In this document: positions 1 to 12,070 of the stretch, piece after piece | Layout of the letters: each line of letters starts with the position of its first letter | Position numbering within the stretch: the stretch's first letter is position 1 | From: Meloidogyne chitwoodi | Lineage: Eukaryota; Nematoda; Chromadorea; Rhabditida; Meloidogynidae | Assembly: GCA_015183035.1 (NCBI GenBank) | Contig: JACZZP010000011.1 | Location: forward strand, 62,001-126,000 | Reading direction: 5' to 3' | Length of the DNA: 64,000 bases | The notes under the pieces: generated by a model | Told to the model about the DNA's origin: nothing | Databases searched by the model: none | What the model saw: the letters and a program-made list of their open reading frames with translations, nothing else | Made by a program: the position numbers and the translations under genes

Positions 1-1194
1 GTTTTTTTAACTTAAAGGTTGTCAAGTTGATGATGGGCAAGGAAATACACAAAAATTGTTGGATGAAAATGGGTAATTTAATTAGAAAAGGGATAGTTTT
101 TTTTTAATTTTTAGTTGTCCATTGGATGATGCTCTCTTTGGATCAATTGAATACAAAACTGATTTGGAAGGAATTCAGAGAGGAAATGCTTTTAAATTTG
201 CTGATAGAGTTACAATTTATTTCAAGTATTTTTTTCGTTTTAATTTATAAGTACGTATTAGAGGTAATATTTATAACCTTTGAGTTTTTATGTTAGAAAA
301 ATTATTTTTATTTTTGCAAAAGTTGTCAACTTCGTTTGGAACTAAAAAATGGTTGGAAGGAATGTCAAGTTAGTTATGTTGTTTTATTTTTTTTAATTAT
401 TTTTATTTAAAGAGAAGTGGATGTGCTGTTAGTAATACATCGCCTTCAAGTTTAGAAAACAAAGTGCCGCCTCACATTGAAAATCAAATTGTTGAAGAAA
501 GTGAATTTGTTTCTACGGTTGATGCTTCTACCGGGCATCATTCAATAATTAATACTACAATTGTTAGTTTTTTTTTTAATAATTATTTAAAAAATTTTTG
601 AAGTCTCTTCCTACTGACCACACAAAAAATAAATCATCATCTCAACATGAATTTTCCTCTGCAGAAGAAATTGAACATAAAGAAGATAAAATAAAAAATT
701 ATGAAAAAGAGGATATGATTAAAACAAAAATATTTAAAAATCGGAAAGAAATAGAAGAACAAAAAAGAAAAAAACAAGAAAATAATGTTGAAGAAGAATG
801 TCAGCAATTACCAATTCAATTTGGATTAAATGATGATTGTACTGAAGATAATATTGAAACAATTTCTTCCTCATTAAAAAAACAAAGATCTCTTCGTTCA
901 AATGAAATATCATTATCTCAAAACCTTTTAAAAGATGAAAGAAAGCAAAGAAAATTTTGGCGTAATTCGAATGAATTAAAAATGGATATTGAAGTAAATA
1001 AAGCAATTGATGTTTTTGATTTGTTAACTTCACAAACGGGAAAGGAAGGAATTTCTTTTGATAAGGTTCACTTTTGATAAGAATAAATTTAATAATAATA
1101 AATCTTCTCATTATATTCTCAGCTTTGTCGTCAACATCGTCCAAATTATAAAACCCAGACTGAATCTATTGATATACTTCAACAGGTTTATTAA
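1..1194 (+). CDS. ZP-domain (cuticlin-like) protein, 5' end missing
   Basis: The 3' part of a spliced gene that begins before the window. Exons can be joined at about 17-81, 115-219, 324-374, 416-560, 604-1062 and 1123-1194 (stop TAA 1192-1194). The joined reading gives CPLDDALFGSIEYKTDLEG, then FKFADRVTIYFNCQLRLEL and a C-x4-C pair (residues around 380-430). This is the second half of a nematode ZP (zona pellucida) domain as found in cuticlins, which are secreted and polymerise in the extracellular matrix or cuticle. Downstream the protein becomes a long low-complexity Lys/Glu/Asn/Ser-rich tail of about 170 residues without a visible transmembrane helix. Cuticlins usually end with a membrane anchor, so either the anchor is lost or my last exon choice is wrong. 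The ZP family assignment is firm, the exact C-terminus is not. Confidence 0.75.
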
Positions 1195-1517
1195 ATTATT
1201 TAAATATATAAATAATATTTTAATTTTTTCATGTATGTATATCGAGACAAATTCTCTCCTCTGCATTATTTTTCGCAATATTGTGCCTTTTGTCGGTTCT
1301 AACATTTTTTGTTTGTTGTCTTATTTCCTTCTATCATCGGTTAAAACATAACCAAATATGTGATAAAAGAAAATCTTTACTTATAATTTAAATTTTAAAA
1401 CTTTTTTTTTTTAATGTATAAAATTTGTTTAACTTTTTACTTTCTGTTTTTTACGATAGTGCTTTAATATTTTCAATTTTATATATTTTTTCTTTCTCAA
1501 TTCAATTTTGTTTGTAA
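1195..1517. other. Short convergent intergenic spacer
   Basis: AT-rich stretch between two converging genes (ZP gene ends on the + strand, collagen ends on the - strand). It should hold both 3' UTRs. I see no coding exon or repeat in it. Confidence 0.5.
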
Positions 1518-2749
<1,232 letters not shown>

Positions 2750-3467
2750 TTTTGTACTTCCACAAAAATTGGACTGATAAAGGAATAACCTTTTTATGGG
2801 TGTTAAATAAAGACATTTCTCTACAAAGAGGATATATAAACGGGAAAAATAAAAACTGGTATACTTTTAATGCTATTAACTTGTAAAAAGTTAATAAAAG
2901 GAGGAAATGGTGCCCTAAGACGTCAATCACACATATTTGCGAAGGAAACGACTTTTTTGTTCTTTTTTTAACCGCCATAGTGTATCTGCGATGATATTAA
3001 AATTATCTTATAAAAGTGGATTTTTCGGACAAAAACAAAGTTAAAAAATAAAAAGAACAGGATACAACCACAACTACACAACATACATAATACTTTGGAG
3101 TTTTAACGAGGAAATAAAAAAAAGAAGTTTTTGAAATTAAATTTTTATTTTTCTATTAAATTTAAAAATAATTTGGCAATAATTTTAATCGAATTTAACT
3201 TCCTTATGTTTTGAAAATGAATAATTTTACAACACAAATTGTCTTCTTAAAAATTGTTTAAGATAAATAGTTTGCTCAATTATAATTAAAACAGAAAAAG
3301 ATGAAAGTTTAAAAAAATAAAATTGTCAAGGTAAATTATAAACAAATTTTAATCGAGAATGTAAGGCCTAAAAAAGGTAAACAACCTCTTCATTCAATCA
3401 AAAAATAAAAATATTTTTGTCACACAAAACCTTTAATCGTCAAATAAATTAATTCTTAATTTAAAAA
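2750..3467. other. Intergenic, divergent promoter region
   Basis: Lies between the collagen (minus) and the BPI-like gene (plus), which diverge from here, so it should hold both promoters. I see no exon, RNA gene or clear repeat. Confidence 0.4.
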
Positions 3468-4306
3468 ATGTTTAATTTTTATATTTTACTTCTTTGCAAC
3501 TTTTTCTTTTTGCTAAAATTAGCAAATTCTGTCCAAGTTAGCATTGATGTAAATCCTGATAAATTCGAAAGGATTTTTCCTTTAATTAATACAGAAAAGG
3601 AACAAAATAGTAAAAATGATAATAATAATTTTTTGAAAAAATTATTTTCATTGAATATTACAAAAAATGAAAAGGTTAAAAAAGTTTTTTTTTAATTTTT
3701 CAAAATAATTCTTTGTTAGGAAGGTCATAAATGTGGAATGACATTATTACAAGAAATAAAGTTGAAAAAGGTAATGGACGTTCCAAAATTATTTTTTACT
3801 TATTATAGGAACTGCGCGATTTTTTGGAATCAAAAATGCATCAAATATATCCAGAACATTTTAATATCAGAGTAGACAACAAACTTATTGAAATTTATTC
3901 AACAAGAGCAAAGCATTTCATCCCACCACATTTTACATTTTTGGTTAATTTAAAAAAACTTCTTTTCCAAATTTTAATTTTTTAGCCTTTGTGTTCACCA
4001 AACATTTTAAATTTCCCCCTTAATTCACTTTTTGGTGGCGCCTTAACAATTAAAGCAAATTACCGTTCAACAAACAGTTCAGGAGATTTACGTGTCCAAC
4101 TTAGTGCATTAAGTGCTGAATATGAAGCTAAAGGCAGAAAAGTTGTATGTAATTCAAAAGTTGGCCTTGTAGATGTGCGTTTTAATCCTAATTTGGGCAA
4201 TGAAGTAAACAAAGCTTTTGATGAACATATACGCGATAAAATTAGAGAAATATTTTGTAGTCAACTTCCAACATTTGTGCTACAAAATGAACCACCAAAA
4301 AATTAA
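3468..4306 (+). CDS. Secreted BPI/LBP-like protein, N-terminal-domain size
   Basis: Four exons join in phase (3468-3680, about 3720-3771, 3810-3943, 3986-4306) to give roughly 235 residues. The start has a clear signal peptide (hydrophobic residues 4-18, then LANSVQV). The last exon reads [33 protein letters not shown], then an amphipathic helix ending in FCSQLPTFV. This order (sheet with a cysteine before a short strand, then a helix with a second cysteine and LP) resembles the N-terminal lipid-binding barrel of the BPI/LBP/CETP family. Family members are normally 450-480 residues with two such barrels, while this one stops after about one. Assignment is by eye and tentative; a nematode-specific secreted family is the alternative. 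The gene itself (signal peptide, consistent phases) is well supported. Confidence 0.6.
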
Positions 4307-4424
4307 AGAATGATTAAAAATATTCAAAACACCTATAAATAAAAAATAGCCATTAAAAATTTTAATTTTATTTTGTGATAAATATTTTTACATTATAAAA
4401 TATTTTGTATCCTAACAAACAAAA

Positions 4425-4857
4425 TTAAATCCCTTGTTGCTTCCTAAACCTTTTTGCTTCTTCAAATGCCATTTGTTCTTTCAAAAATTTTGCATGTTCC
4501 TCACGACGTTTATTCTCCTTCAAATCCTCGTAAAAACGTTTGAATTGGTCTTGAGTCCGCTTATTTTGCTCAGAATTAGAACAACCGCTTTCTTCTCTCC
4601 ATTTTTTCTAAAAATATAAAATAAAATTTTTTTCTGAAAAAATTAAAATAAACCGTCTTTTCTTCAATGAATGTACTATTAAAAATCCAAACAGCAGCCA
4701 CTGGAAATGAAACATACAAAGCAATCTTAAATGCTTCCATTCTAAATTGGTATTTTCTTAATGGTGTGTTAAACAACTTTCGATATTCAGCCCTCGTTTT
4801 TTTCATGTTTTCGTCTATCTTGGCCTGCCGTTCTTTTTTTTCTTCAGAAGTCAACAT
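4425..4857 (-). CDS. PET100-like cytochrome c oxidase assembly factor
   Basis: Two exons on the minus strand (start ATG 4855-4857, stop 4425-4427), about 125 residues. The centre reads RMEAFKIALYVSFPVAAVWI, followed by the acidic/basic helix KKWREESGC and a charged C-terminus with KEQMAFEEAKRFRKQQGI. PET100 proteins are single-pass mitochondrial inner-membrane proteins with exactly this plan: a short N-terminus with a (K/R)xExFR motif, one helix containing FPV, then a long charged intermembrane-space tail. They help mature complex IV. This copy has an N-terminal extension of about 40 charged residues compared with the human protein, which is odd. The assignment rests on the helix motif and the tail. 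Confidence 0.75.
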
Positions 4858-4899
4858 TTTCTATGAAAAATTAAATTAAACTATATATTTAATTTCTTT

Positions 4900-5000
4900 G
4901 AGAGGCTGCGACTAATCGGGATTGCGAGAATCGACCCGCGACAAATTTGCCGCAAAAGGCACTCAACAAGAGACGATTGGGTGCTCGGTGATTTTTTATA
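4900..5000. other. GC-richer patch with CTGCGACTAAT motif
   Basis: A patch of unusually high GC for this window upstream of the next gene. It contains GCTGCGACTAATCGGG (about 4906-4921). A close match, CCTGCGACTAATTGGC, occurs at about 18300 upstream of synaptobrevin, together with an inverted copy near 18441. It may be a shared promoter element or a small repeat remnant. Confidence 0.3.
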
Positions 5001-5078
5001 TTGCAGTCTTTTAATCAAATTTTTCTCTTTTTTAGAAATTTTTGAATATATTTTTGTTTTGCTTCATTAAACTTTTAA

Positions 5079-6651
5079 ATGTCAAATAAAAAAGTTTGTA
5101 ATTTTTATCATTGAGTTAGTGATCGTTTTTCATATATTTTTAGTTATCTCCAAGCGAGGAACTTGAGAAGCAATATAATGATTACAAAACACAATTTGAA
5201 GAATGGAAAAAGAAAAATAGGTTTATTTTGTAAATATAATAATAAACTTAAAAAAAACATTTTAGAGATTCTGAAGGAACTGAAGCTTATGTAAATTACG
5301 TTAAACAATTTCAGCAATGGGAAAAAGATGTTGAAAAAAGACGAGCGACATTACGTCAAAAAGCAGAAATTGAAAAGTTGTCGATAGAAAGAGAAGCTCA
5401 GAAGTCTAAAAAAGAAATAGAAGAAAAACGGAAGAGAGAAGGTTTTCTTTAATTTACTTAAAATAATGTTTAAAATTAGAGGCTATATATGATTACAAGG
5501 GAACGGACTCAAAAAATCAAGGGATTACCAAAACTCACACTATTTTTTCATTCATTATAAAATTTAATAGAAGCGGAAGCACTAGCTTATGCAGAAGAGC
5601 AATCTCAATATATAGCAATGCATCAAAAGGCAATACAAGAGGAACAACAAAAACAGGGAAGGCTTCAACAAAAAACTACTACACAAATACAAAATTCATT
5701 TTCTGGAACACATTTGGATTTAATGGCTTCACCTATAACTGATTTTCAATCTTCACCAATTCAACAACAACAAAAATCTTTAAAAGGAGAAAATAGTATT
5801 GGATTACCTGAGAAAGACAATGCTTCAGGTTTTCAATTTTTTATAATTTTTCAAAATAATTTATTAAAGATATGCTTTCTGCAATGCAACAAATGTTTAG
5901 TATAGTAATGGGTGATACAGCAAAACTTGCAGCAAGAGAAAAGAGTAATAATAGTAGCAACAATAGTTTAAAAAATTCTGGGGTAGCAGCTGTTCCACCT
6001 CCATCTATTGGTGAACTAATAACTTTACAAAAATCTGGAATTTCTTCAAATTTACCAACACAGCCTCCTCAACTATGGGGCAGTGAAGGAGCTCAGTTTT
6101 CTACAGCGGTTTGAAAATTAATTATTCTAGAGTAAAGGGGAATCCTCAACTTTTGTTGGTTCTTTATTTTATTAATTTTTTAGGATCCAATGTTTCGTCG
6201 TTGGAACGTTCGTGCCGCACCACCAAATTTTCGTGTGCCATATCAACCTCCACCACCTGGGACGTTAGTCCAACCTGGCTGGCTTTTTTTGAGAAAAATG
6301 GATGAATCAAATTTAGCGTTTGCGCCTCCCCCCGATCTTTCCATTGCCCCTCCATTTATTCAACAACAACAACAATTAATAATACCTCATAGCGGTAATA
6401 ATATGACTCTCCCCACAATGATGGGTCCACCAACAGCAACACATTTAAGCGTTCCACCGCCCGCGATCCTTACACCCCAATCTCATCAGCAACATCAACG
6501 TCCACCACATCAATATCTTTATAATCATCCTTTAAATGTTTTACCCCAACCATTAATGAGTGGAGATATTTCTATTCCACCGCCGCTGCAACATATCAAT
6601 CCTCCTTTACAAGCAAACAAACAACCATCCCATTATTATAAATTGCATTAA
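5079..6651 (+). CDS. Unrecognised coiled-coil, Gln/Pro-rich protein
   Basis: A six-exon gene with consistent phases. It starts with a five-codon first exon (ATG 5079) and ends at TAA 6649-6651. The N-terminal ~110 residues are charged and helical, with a doubled motif: [16 protein letters not shown] and then [19 protein letters not shown], followed by a Glu/Lys/Arg coiled coil. The middle is Gln/Ser/Asn-rich. The C-terminal ~190 residues are Pro/Gln/His-rich ([25 protein letters not shown]) after a conserved-looking segment [19 protein letters not shown]. There is no signal peptide or membrane segment. The composition suggests a nuclear RNA- or chromatin-associated protein, which is inference. 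A distant resemblance to proline-rich nuclear proteins such as YLPM1 was considered but cannot be supported by eye. Confidence 0.8.
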
Positions 6652-7137
6652 GATATTTTTTATCTAATATTTTATAAAAAAACATTTTTATTGACTATAC
6701 ATATATAAACGCATATGAATGAAAAATTTGTTTCGCAATTATTTTTTATTAGGATATTTTTTTACAATTTATTTGATATACTAGAGTTCGACATCTCTTT
6801 ATTTGTTTTGATTACTCACAATGATTGATCTCTAGTTTTTTTCGCGTATTTTCGATTTTTACTTGTTTTTACTGTTATAACTGCGTTTTTTACCGATTTA
6901 TTGCATCCGAAAAACCCTATTATTTTCCTTTTTTTTAATATTTTTGTTTATATAATAGTTTTTGAATTCACATAAATTAGATATTTTTTTTTATTAAAAG
7001 TAATCCATTTCGAATTTTTAATGCTTAAATATTATTTTTTTATTTTATAAAATTTACAGATCTAAAATATTGGTATTAATACATATTTTCGATAAATTTT
7101 TCAAATTTTATCTAGTCATTTGCTCGGCTTCATTTTA
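6652..7137. other. Intergenic spacer
   Basis: 3' UTR of the Gln/Pro-rich gene and the promoter of the carrier gene. There is a TCTAG before the next ATG (about 7111-7115) that could be a trans-splice acceptor. Nothing else is visible. Confidence 0.35.
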
Positions 7138-8298
7138 ATGCTGAAATATCCAAATTCATGCTCTTCTTTACCAGCACATTCAACTCATCAACACCATCAT
7201 CTTAGCGATTTTAATCAAATTTTTAAAGGGATGACTGCTGGTATTTTGGCTGCTGCTATTTCGTATTTTATTTTGTATTTAATTAATTTTCAAATATTTT
7301 TATAGAAAGAGTGCAGTTGCACCAATGGACAGAGTTAAATTAGTTCTACAGGTTTTATTTCTTTATAACATTTGTGTAATTTCAAATTTATAGCTCCAAT
7401 CAATAACATCTCGTGCTGAAATTTCAATTTGCCGGCATAAACCTTATGAAGGAATTTTTGACTGTTTTCGTCGCCTCTGTGCTGAACAGGGCATTCGCTC
7501 CTTGTGGCGTGGGAATTCAGCTACAGTTATTCGATGTGTACCTAATCAAGCACTCAACTTGTTATTCAGAGATAAATTTCGGATTGCTTTATTAGATGGA
7601 ATTGATTGGCGGAATAGACCATTTCGATTTGTTTTAGGTAATATTTGAAATTATAAAAATATTTTCATTAGAACGTTTAGCAATTTAAAATTCTAAATTA
7701 AAATTTAAGGAAATCTAGCAGCTGGTGGTGCAGGTGGAGCGCTAACCTTACTTTTTGTATACCCACTCGATTTGGCACGAACGCGTTTAGCAGTTGAACG
7801 TGTTGAATCTATTCGGAGTATTTCTCAATGTTTCTCATTAGTTTCTGCGAATGAAGGGTTGCCTGGGCTTTATCGTGGATTCTATGCATCCTTAGTCTTT
7901 ACATTCATTTCGAGAGCTGTCTTTTTTGGAATTTTCGATTCTATACGTCTTTCAATGGATGAACAGAGACGTCGTAGGCTTGGATTTTTTACTACTTGGT
8001 CTTTAGCTCAAGTTTGTGATCATTTATTGAATCTTTTTAAATATTTTAAAAACTCATTTTTAAGTCATCTCTTATTGTTTCCTCATTGCTCTGTTATCCA
8101 TTAGACACTGTTAGGCGTCATTTAATGATTGAGGCAGGTCAAAGCAAAAAACTTTACAAAAATCAATTTCATTGTTGGAAAAGCATTTTATCCAATGGAC
8201 CAAAAACTTTATATAATGGGGCACTCAGCAATTCGTTAAGATGTACCAGTGGAGCACTCATTTTGGCTGTATATTATGAGGTATTGAAGTATTTATAG
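7138..8298 (+). CDS. ADP/ATP carrier-like mitochondrial carrier (SLC25), divergent
   Basis: Five exons give about 300 residues with the three-fold repeat of the mitochondrial carrier family. The three Px[DE]xx[KR] signatures are APMDRVK, YPLDLAR and YPLDTVR. Segments such as SLWRGNSATVIR, GNLAAGGAGGALTL, GLYRGFYASL and GALSNSLRCTSGAL match the ADP/ATP translocase pattern closely. The diagnostic nucleotide-carrier stretch RRRMMM after the third signature is replaced by RRHLMI (near residue 235), and the N-terminus is His-rich. The family exchanges ADP and ATP across the inner membrane. With the changed signature this copy may transport something else or work less well. It resembles the extra, divergent ANT paralogues that nematodes carry besides the main one. 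Confidence 0.9.
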
Positions 8299-9730
8299 TG
8301 AAAATACAACCTCTAAGTTAATAAAATTTTATTTTCAAAAATATTTTAATTAAAGCACCCATTTGAATAGTTGAAAAATAGTGCTTCAATTATACTTTAC
8401 AAAAATATAACCATCATCGAAATTTAAAATTAACTTTGTTACTAAAATATAAATCCCTGAATTTGTGATGAATAATTAAAATCTATATATTTTTATTTTT
8501 TATAATAATATTTGCTCAATTTTCAATTTGTTACACTTAACCAATCATAAATTTCTATGTTATTTTTTGAGGTTTTTCATTCATTATGATTTAATCGGAT
8601 TGTGGTTTATCAGGTTTTATTTATTTTTATTATCATTAAATATGTTTCTTTTTTAAGACAAACAGAAAAATTACCCATAATTTCCGTTTGCTTTATTTTT
8701 TATGCCTGAGTGATTAACGGCTGATTAGTGGCCTTTTTTCAATATTTTTCTCTCATTTAATCAATAACATTTTTGTTTAAAACACTAAACTAATCAGTCA
8801 ATCGTTTTCCTTAAGGCGATTTGCAGCAACGGAAATTAAATATAAAAATACTGTGTTTGGCCCAGACTCTTTCCTAATTTTCACGCGTATCACGCCACTT
8901 ACCTCTCCTCTTTTAAAAGATAAAACTGCTCATTTAATTTTACTTTATTTTTATATTTATTTTTTCAGCATAATTTTATTAAATTTTTTTGTGTCCTTTT
9001 TGCTCTTTTTAACTTTATTTTTCATCATAATACACAAAACTCTTAAATTTTCATGAATCACAAGTTCATAAATTTTCACTTTTTTCTATTTAAACACGAG
9101 TTAACCGAAAAACGAGAATTGGCGAGATAAGAAACAAAAATTGAACACAAAATCTGCAAAATATAGTAGCGATTTTACCCTTTTTTATAATTAAAAATTG
9201 ATAATCCTTTTATCTGTTTTATAAATTTAATTTACTGTTATCTCAAACTTTTTAAAGTTTCTACTTCCAAAAATAACACGCCACTTAAATTTTTGTTTTT
9301 ATTTATTTATTTCTTTTTTTATCTTCGAATTCGAATCAAAAAGCACGCGACTTGCCTCTGCGTCATCACGCGATTGTGTTTCTTTTTCATAGTAGGATGT
9401 CCTCAAATTTTAGCTACTCCTGTCTGATTAGAATAAAATGGTCAAAAAAAGATAAAAATTCTTATATAAAATTAAACTGATAAATATAAAAATTTATATT
9501 ATATTTTTTTAATAAGCACATGATTGTTTAAATTCTTCTCTGACTTTTTCTTAAATATTTGAACTTTGTTTTAATTTAAAAATTTTTTTTATCTTGCAAA
9601 GACAGTTTTTCTCTTTCTCAATTTTTAATCTTTTTTTAATTATGTTTTAGCGACCAAACAGCTGAAAAATTATCAGTTTAAAATTGACAGATTAAAAAAA
9701 GGAACGCAAAAAGTGTTATATATATAAAAA
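8299..9730. other. Intergenic spacer, promoter side of the ATGL gene
   Basis: About 1.4 kb of AT-rich sequence with T-rich tracts. A short open frame at 8853-9056 is mostly Phe/Leu/Ile from T-rich DNA and looks non-coding. A TATATATAAAAA stretch lies just before the ATG at 9731. Confidence 0.35.
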
Positions 9731-12070
9731 ATGTATCTAGTTCACAGTCCAATTCTTAATGTATCAGAAATGCAGCTTTCTTTCGCTGGATGTGGTTTTC
9801 TTTGTATTTACCATGCTGGAGTTTGTGCTGCTATAAAAGGTTAATTTTTTAAACAATTTTCTGGAGAAATTAAAAAAAAATTTTTTAGAGTATGCACCAC
9901 AATTAACAATGAATAGGATAATGGGAGCTTCTGCGGGAGCGATTGCTGCCGCCGGTTTGGTATGTAATGTTTGTATGTCACGAGCAACCAGCACAATCTT
10001 GCAAATTGTTACCGAGGTTTAGCTTAAAAAATTTTTTTTAGAATAAAAATTAAATTGTGTTTAAAGGCTCGTGCTGGGTCTTTACTTGCGCTTTCACCAA
10101 ACTTTGATGTTCTTGCGCTTGTTCGACAAGGTCTTGAACAATCTCTGCCAGAAAATGCCCGTAAGCTTTTTAACAATTTTTAAAAAATTATTTTATTAGA
10201 TATTCTCTGCACTGGCCGTCTCTTTATTTCAGCAACACGGGCACGCGACTACAAAAATGAAATTATTTCAGACTTTGTTACTCGTGAGGAATTAATAGAG
10301 GCACTTCTTTGCTCATGTTTTATCCCTTTTTATTGTGGAACAACTCCACCAACATATCGAGGAGAACAGTACATTGATGGTGCTTTTTCTGACAATCAAC
10401 CTGGAAAATGGGAACTAGGAACGATTACAGTAAAGTTTAAATAAAATTTTAATAATAATTTTTTGTACTTGAGGTAAGCCCATTCAGTGGTGAATCAGAT
10501 ATTTGTCCAACTGATGATGATAGTTCAAGGTTTAAGCTTACTTTTTTTAAATTTTCTATTTTATTTAGCATGTTTGGCTTTGATGTTGCTGGCACATCGG
10601 TGCAATTCACAACACAAAATTTGTTTCGTTCTATTGTTATTTTATTTCCTCCAGCACCAGAAGTTTGTTCCCGGATATGTCGCCAAGGTTTTGAAGATGC
10701 ACTTCGTTTCCTTACTAAAAATCGTAAAATTATTTTTTTTATAAAAGTTTAATTTTTTTTTGAAGATCTTGTTCCGTGTATTGAATGTTTAACTGTTCAA
10801 TCAAATGCAATTCCTGTATTAACACCTATACAAAATAAAATGAATATTAAATCTTTGCCAAAAATTGAACCATTTATAAAGAGTAACAGAATAAGAATTT
10901 TTCAAAAGAAACGTAGTAGTTCCATTGGTGTCAACAATAATCGAGAAAAAATAACAAATGGTTGTGCTAAATGTTTGGGGCCGTTAGATAGTCGATTTGC
11001 TTCTTCTCATTTCTCGTCTATTCCCTTGCCATCAGTTGTGCAGCAAAGTTATTATTTTTTTTTTTTAATTTTAAGAATTTTATTTAAAAAATATTAAATT
11101 ATAGCTTTAACGGATATGGAAGCTAAAAGTGCAGCTGGTTTGCTTAGTTGGCTGCGCAAATGGCGGTTGATCAGATGGTGGTTAAGGTTAATTCTTCCTC
11201 CTGTTATGTTGCCATTTGAATTGTTGCAGTTTACATTACGAAAGTTAGTTGTTTATTTTAATTTGAATTTTGTTTTTAAATTTTTTAGACTTCGTCTAAG
11301 AATTAAAAAGAGCATTTTGGCACCTACAGAAGCTTATCTTCTACGTTTACAACATTTGATTGATTTTATTCTCCAACAAATTGAGAATAAATATTTGGCG
11401 CCTTCAGCTGTTTTACCTATTGGTTCACCTTCATTAATACAAATTACAGAAATACAACAAAATGAAATTAATAAATCTGAAAACAACAGAAAATATTCTT
11501 TGGTTTCTTCTCAAAGAAAAATGTCTGCGTCAGTAGAGCCCTTAGATTTGGCAATTGATAATAATTTAAAAATTGAAAGAGGAGGAGGAAATATAAATAA
11601 TGATGAAGAAAATGAGGAGAAATTATCTAGAAATGAAGTTTTACGAAAATTGGTAAATGAAAGAGAAAATGCTGTTTTTTCATTTCATTATAGAGAAGAT
11701 GAAACAAATGAGGTTTATAATTAATTATTGACCAGAATTTTTTGAAACTTTTATTTTTTAGAAAAATAGGGATTTAAAAAGTAGTTATTTAAATAAAGGC
11801 CCAAAAATTTGTCAAGTTTCTTTTCTTTTTCAGCTCAAAATTTGCCAAATTTTTGATAATAGTGGAAGGCATTTACATGAACAACAACATAGTCATAAAG
11901 GAACTAAATGTTCTCCATCAAAATGTCAAGAATCAGATACAGATGAATTTGGAGGAGGGGAAGATTCTGGACTTTCATTAGCTGAAGATGAAATTTGTGA
12001 TGATGATGAAAATAATAATAAAAATAAAAAACAACAAGGTTATTTTAAAAAGAATAAAAAACGAATTTAA
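9731..12070 (+). CDS. atgl-1: Adipose triglyceride lipase-like patatin phospholipase (PNPLA2 type)
   Basis: About ten exons join in phase. The patatin domain occupies the first ~180 residues. The oxyanion motif is in [16 protein letters not shown] (Gly-rich loop), the nucleophile is in GASAG, and the catalytic Asp is in DGAFSDNQP. Directly after it come [12 protein letters not shown], then [14 protein letters not shown] and [17 protein letters not shown]. These segments are characteristic of the ATGL/PNPLA2-adiponutrin branch, not of other patatins. The C-terminal half has a hydrophobic stretch ([19 protein letters not shown]), probably for lipid-droplet binding, and a low-complexity acidic end. 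The enzyme releases the first fatty acid from triacylglycerol on lipid droplets. The C-terminal exon junction near 11,710-11,833 has two possible acceptors, so the tail may vary. Confidence 0.92.

Noticed and set aside
8853..9056. Short open frame starting MFGPDSFLIF
   Set aside because: Mostly Phe/Leu/Ile from T-rich DNA, no neighbours in frame and no splice partner.
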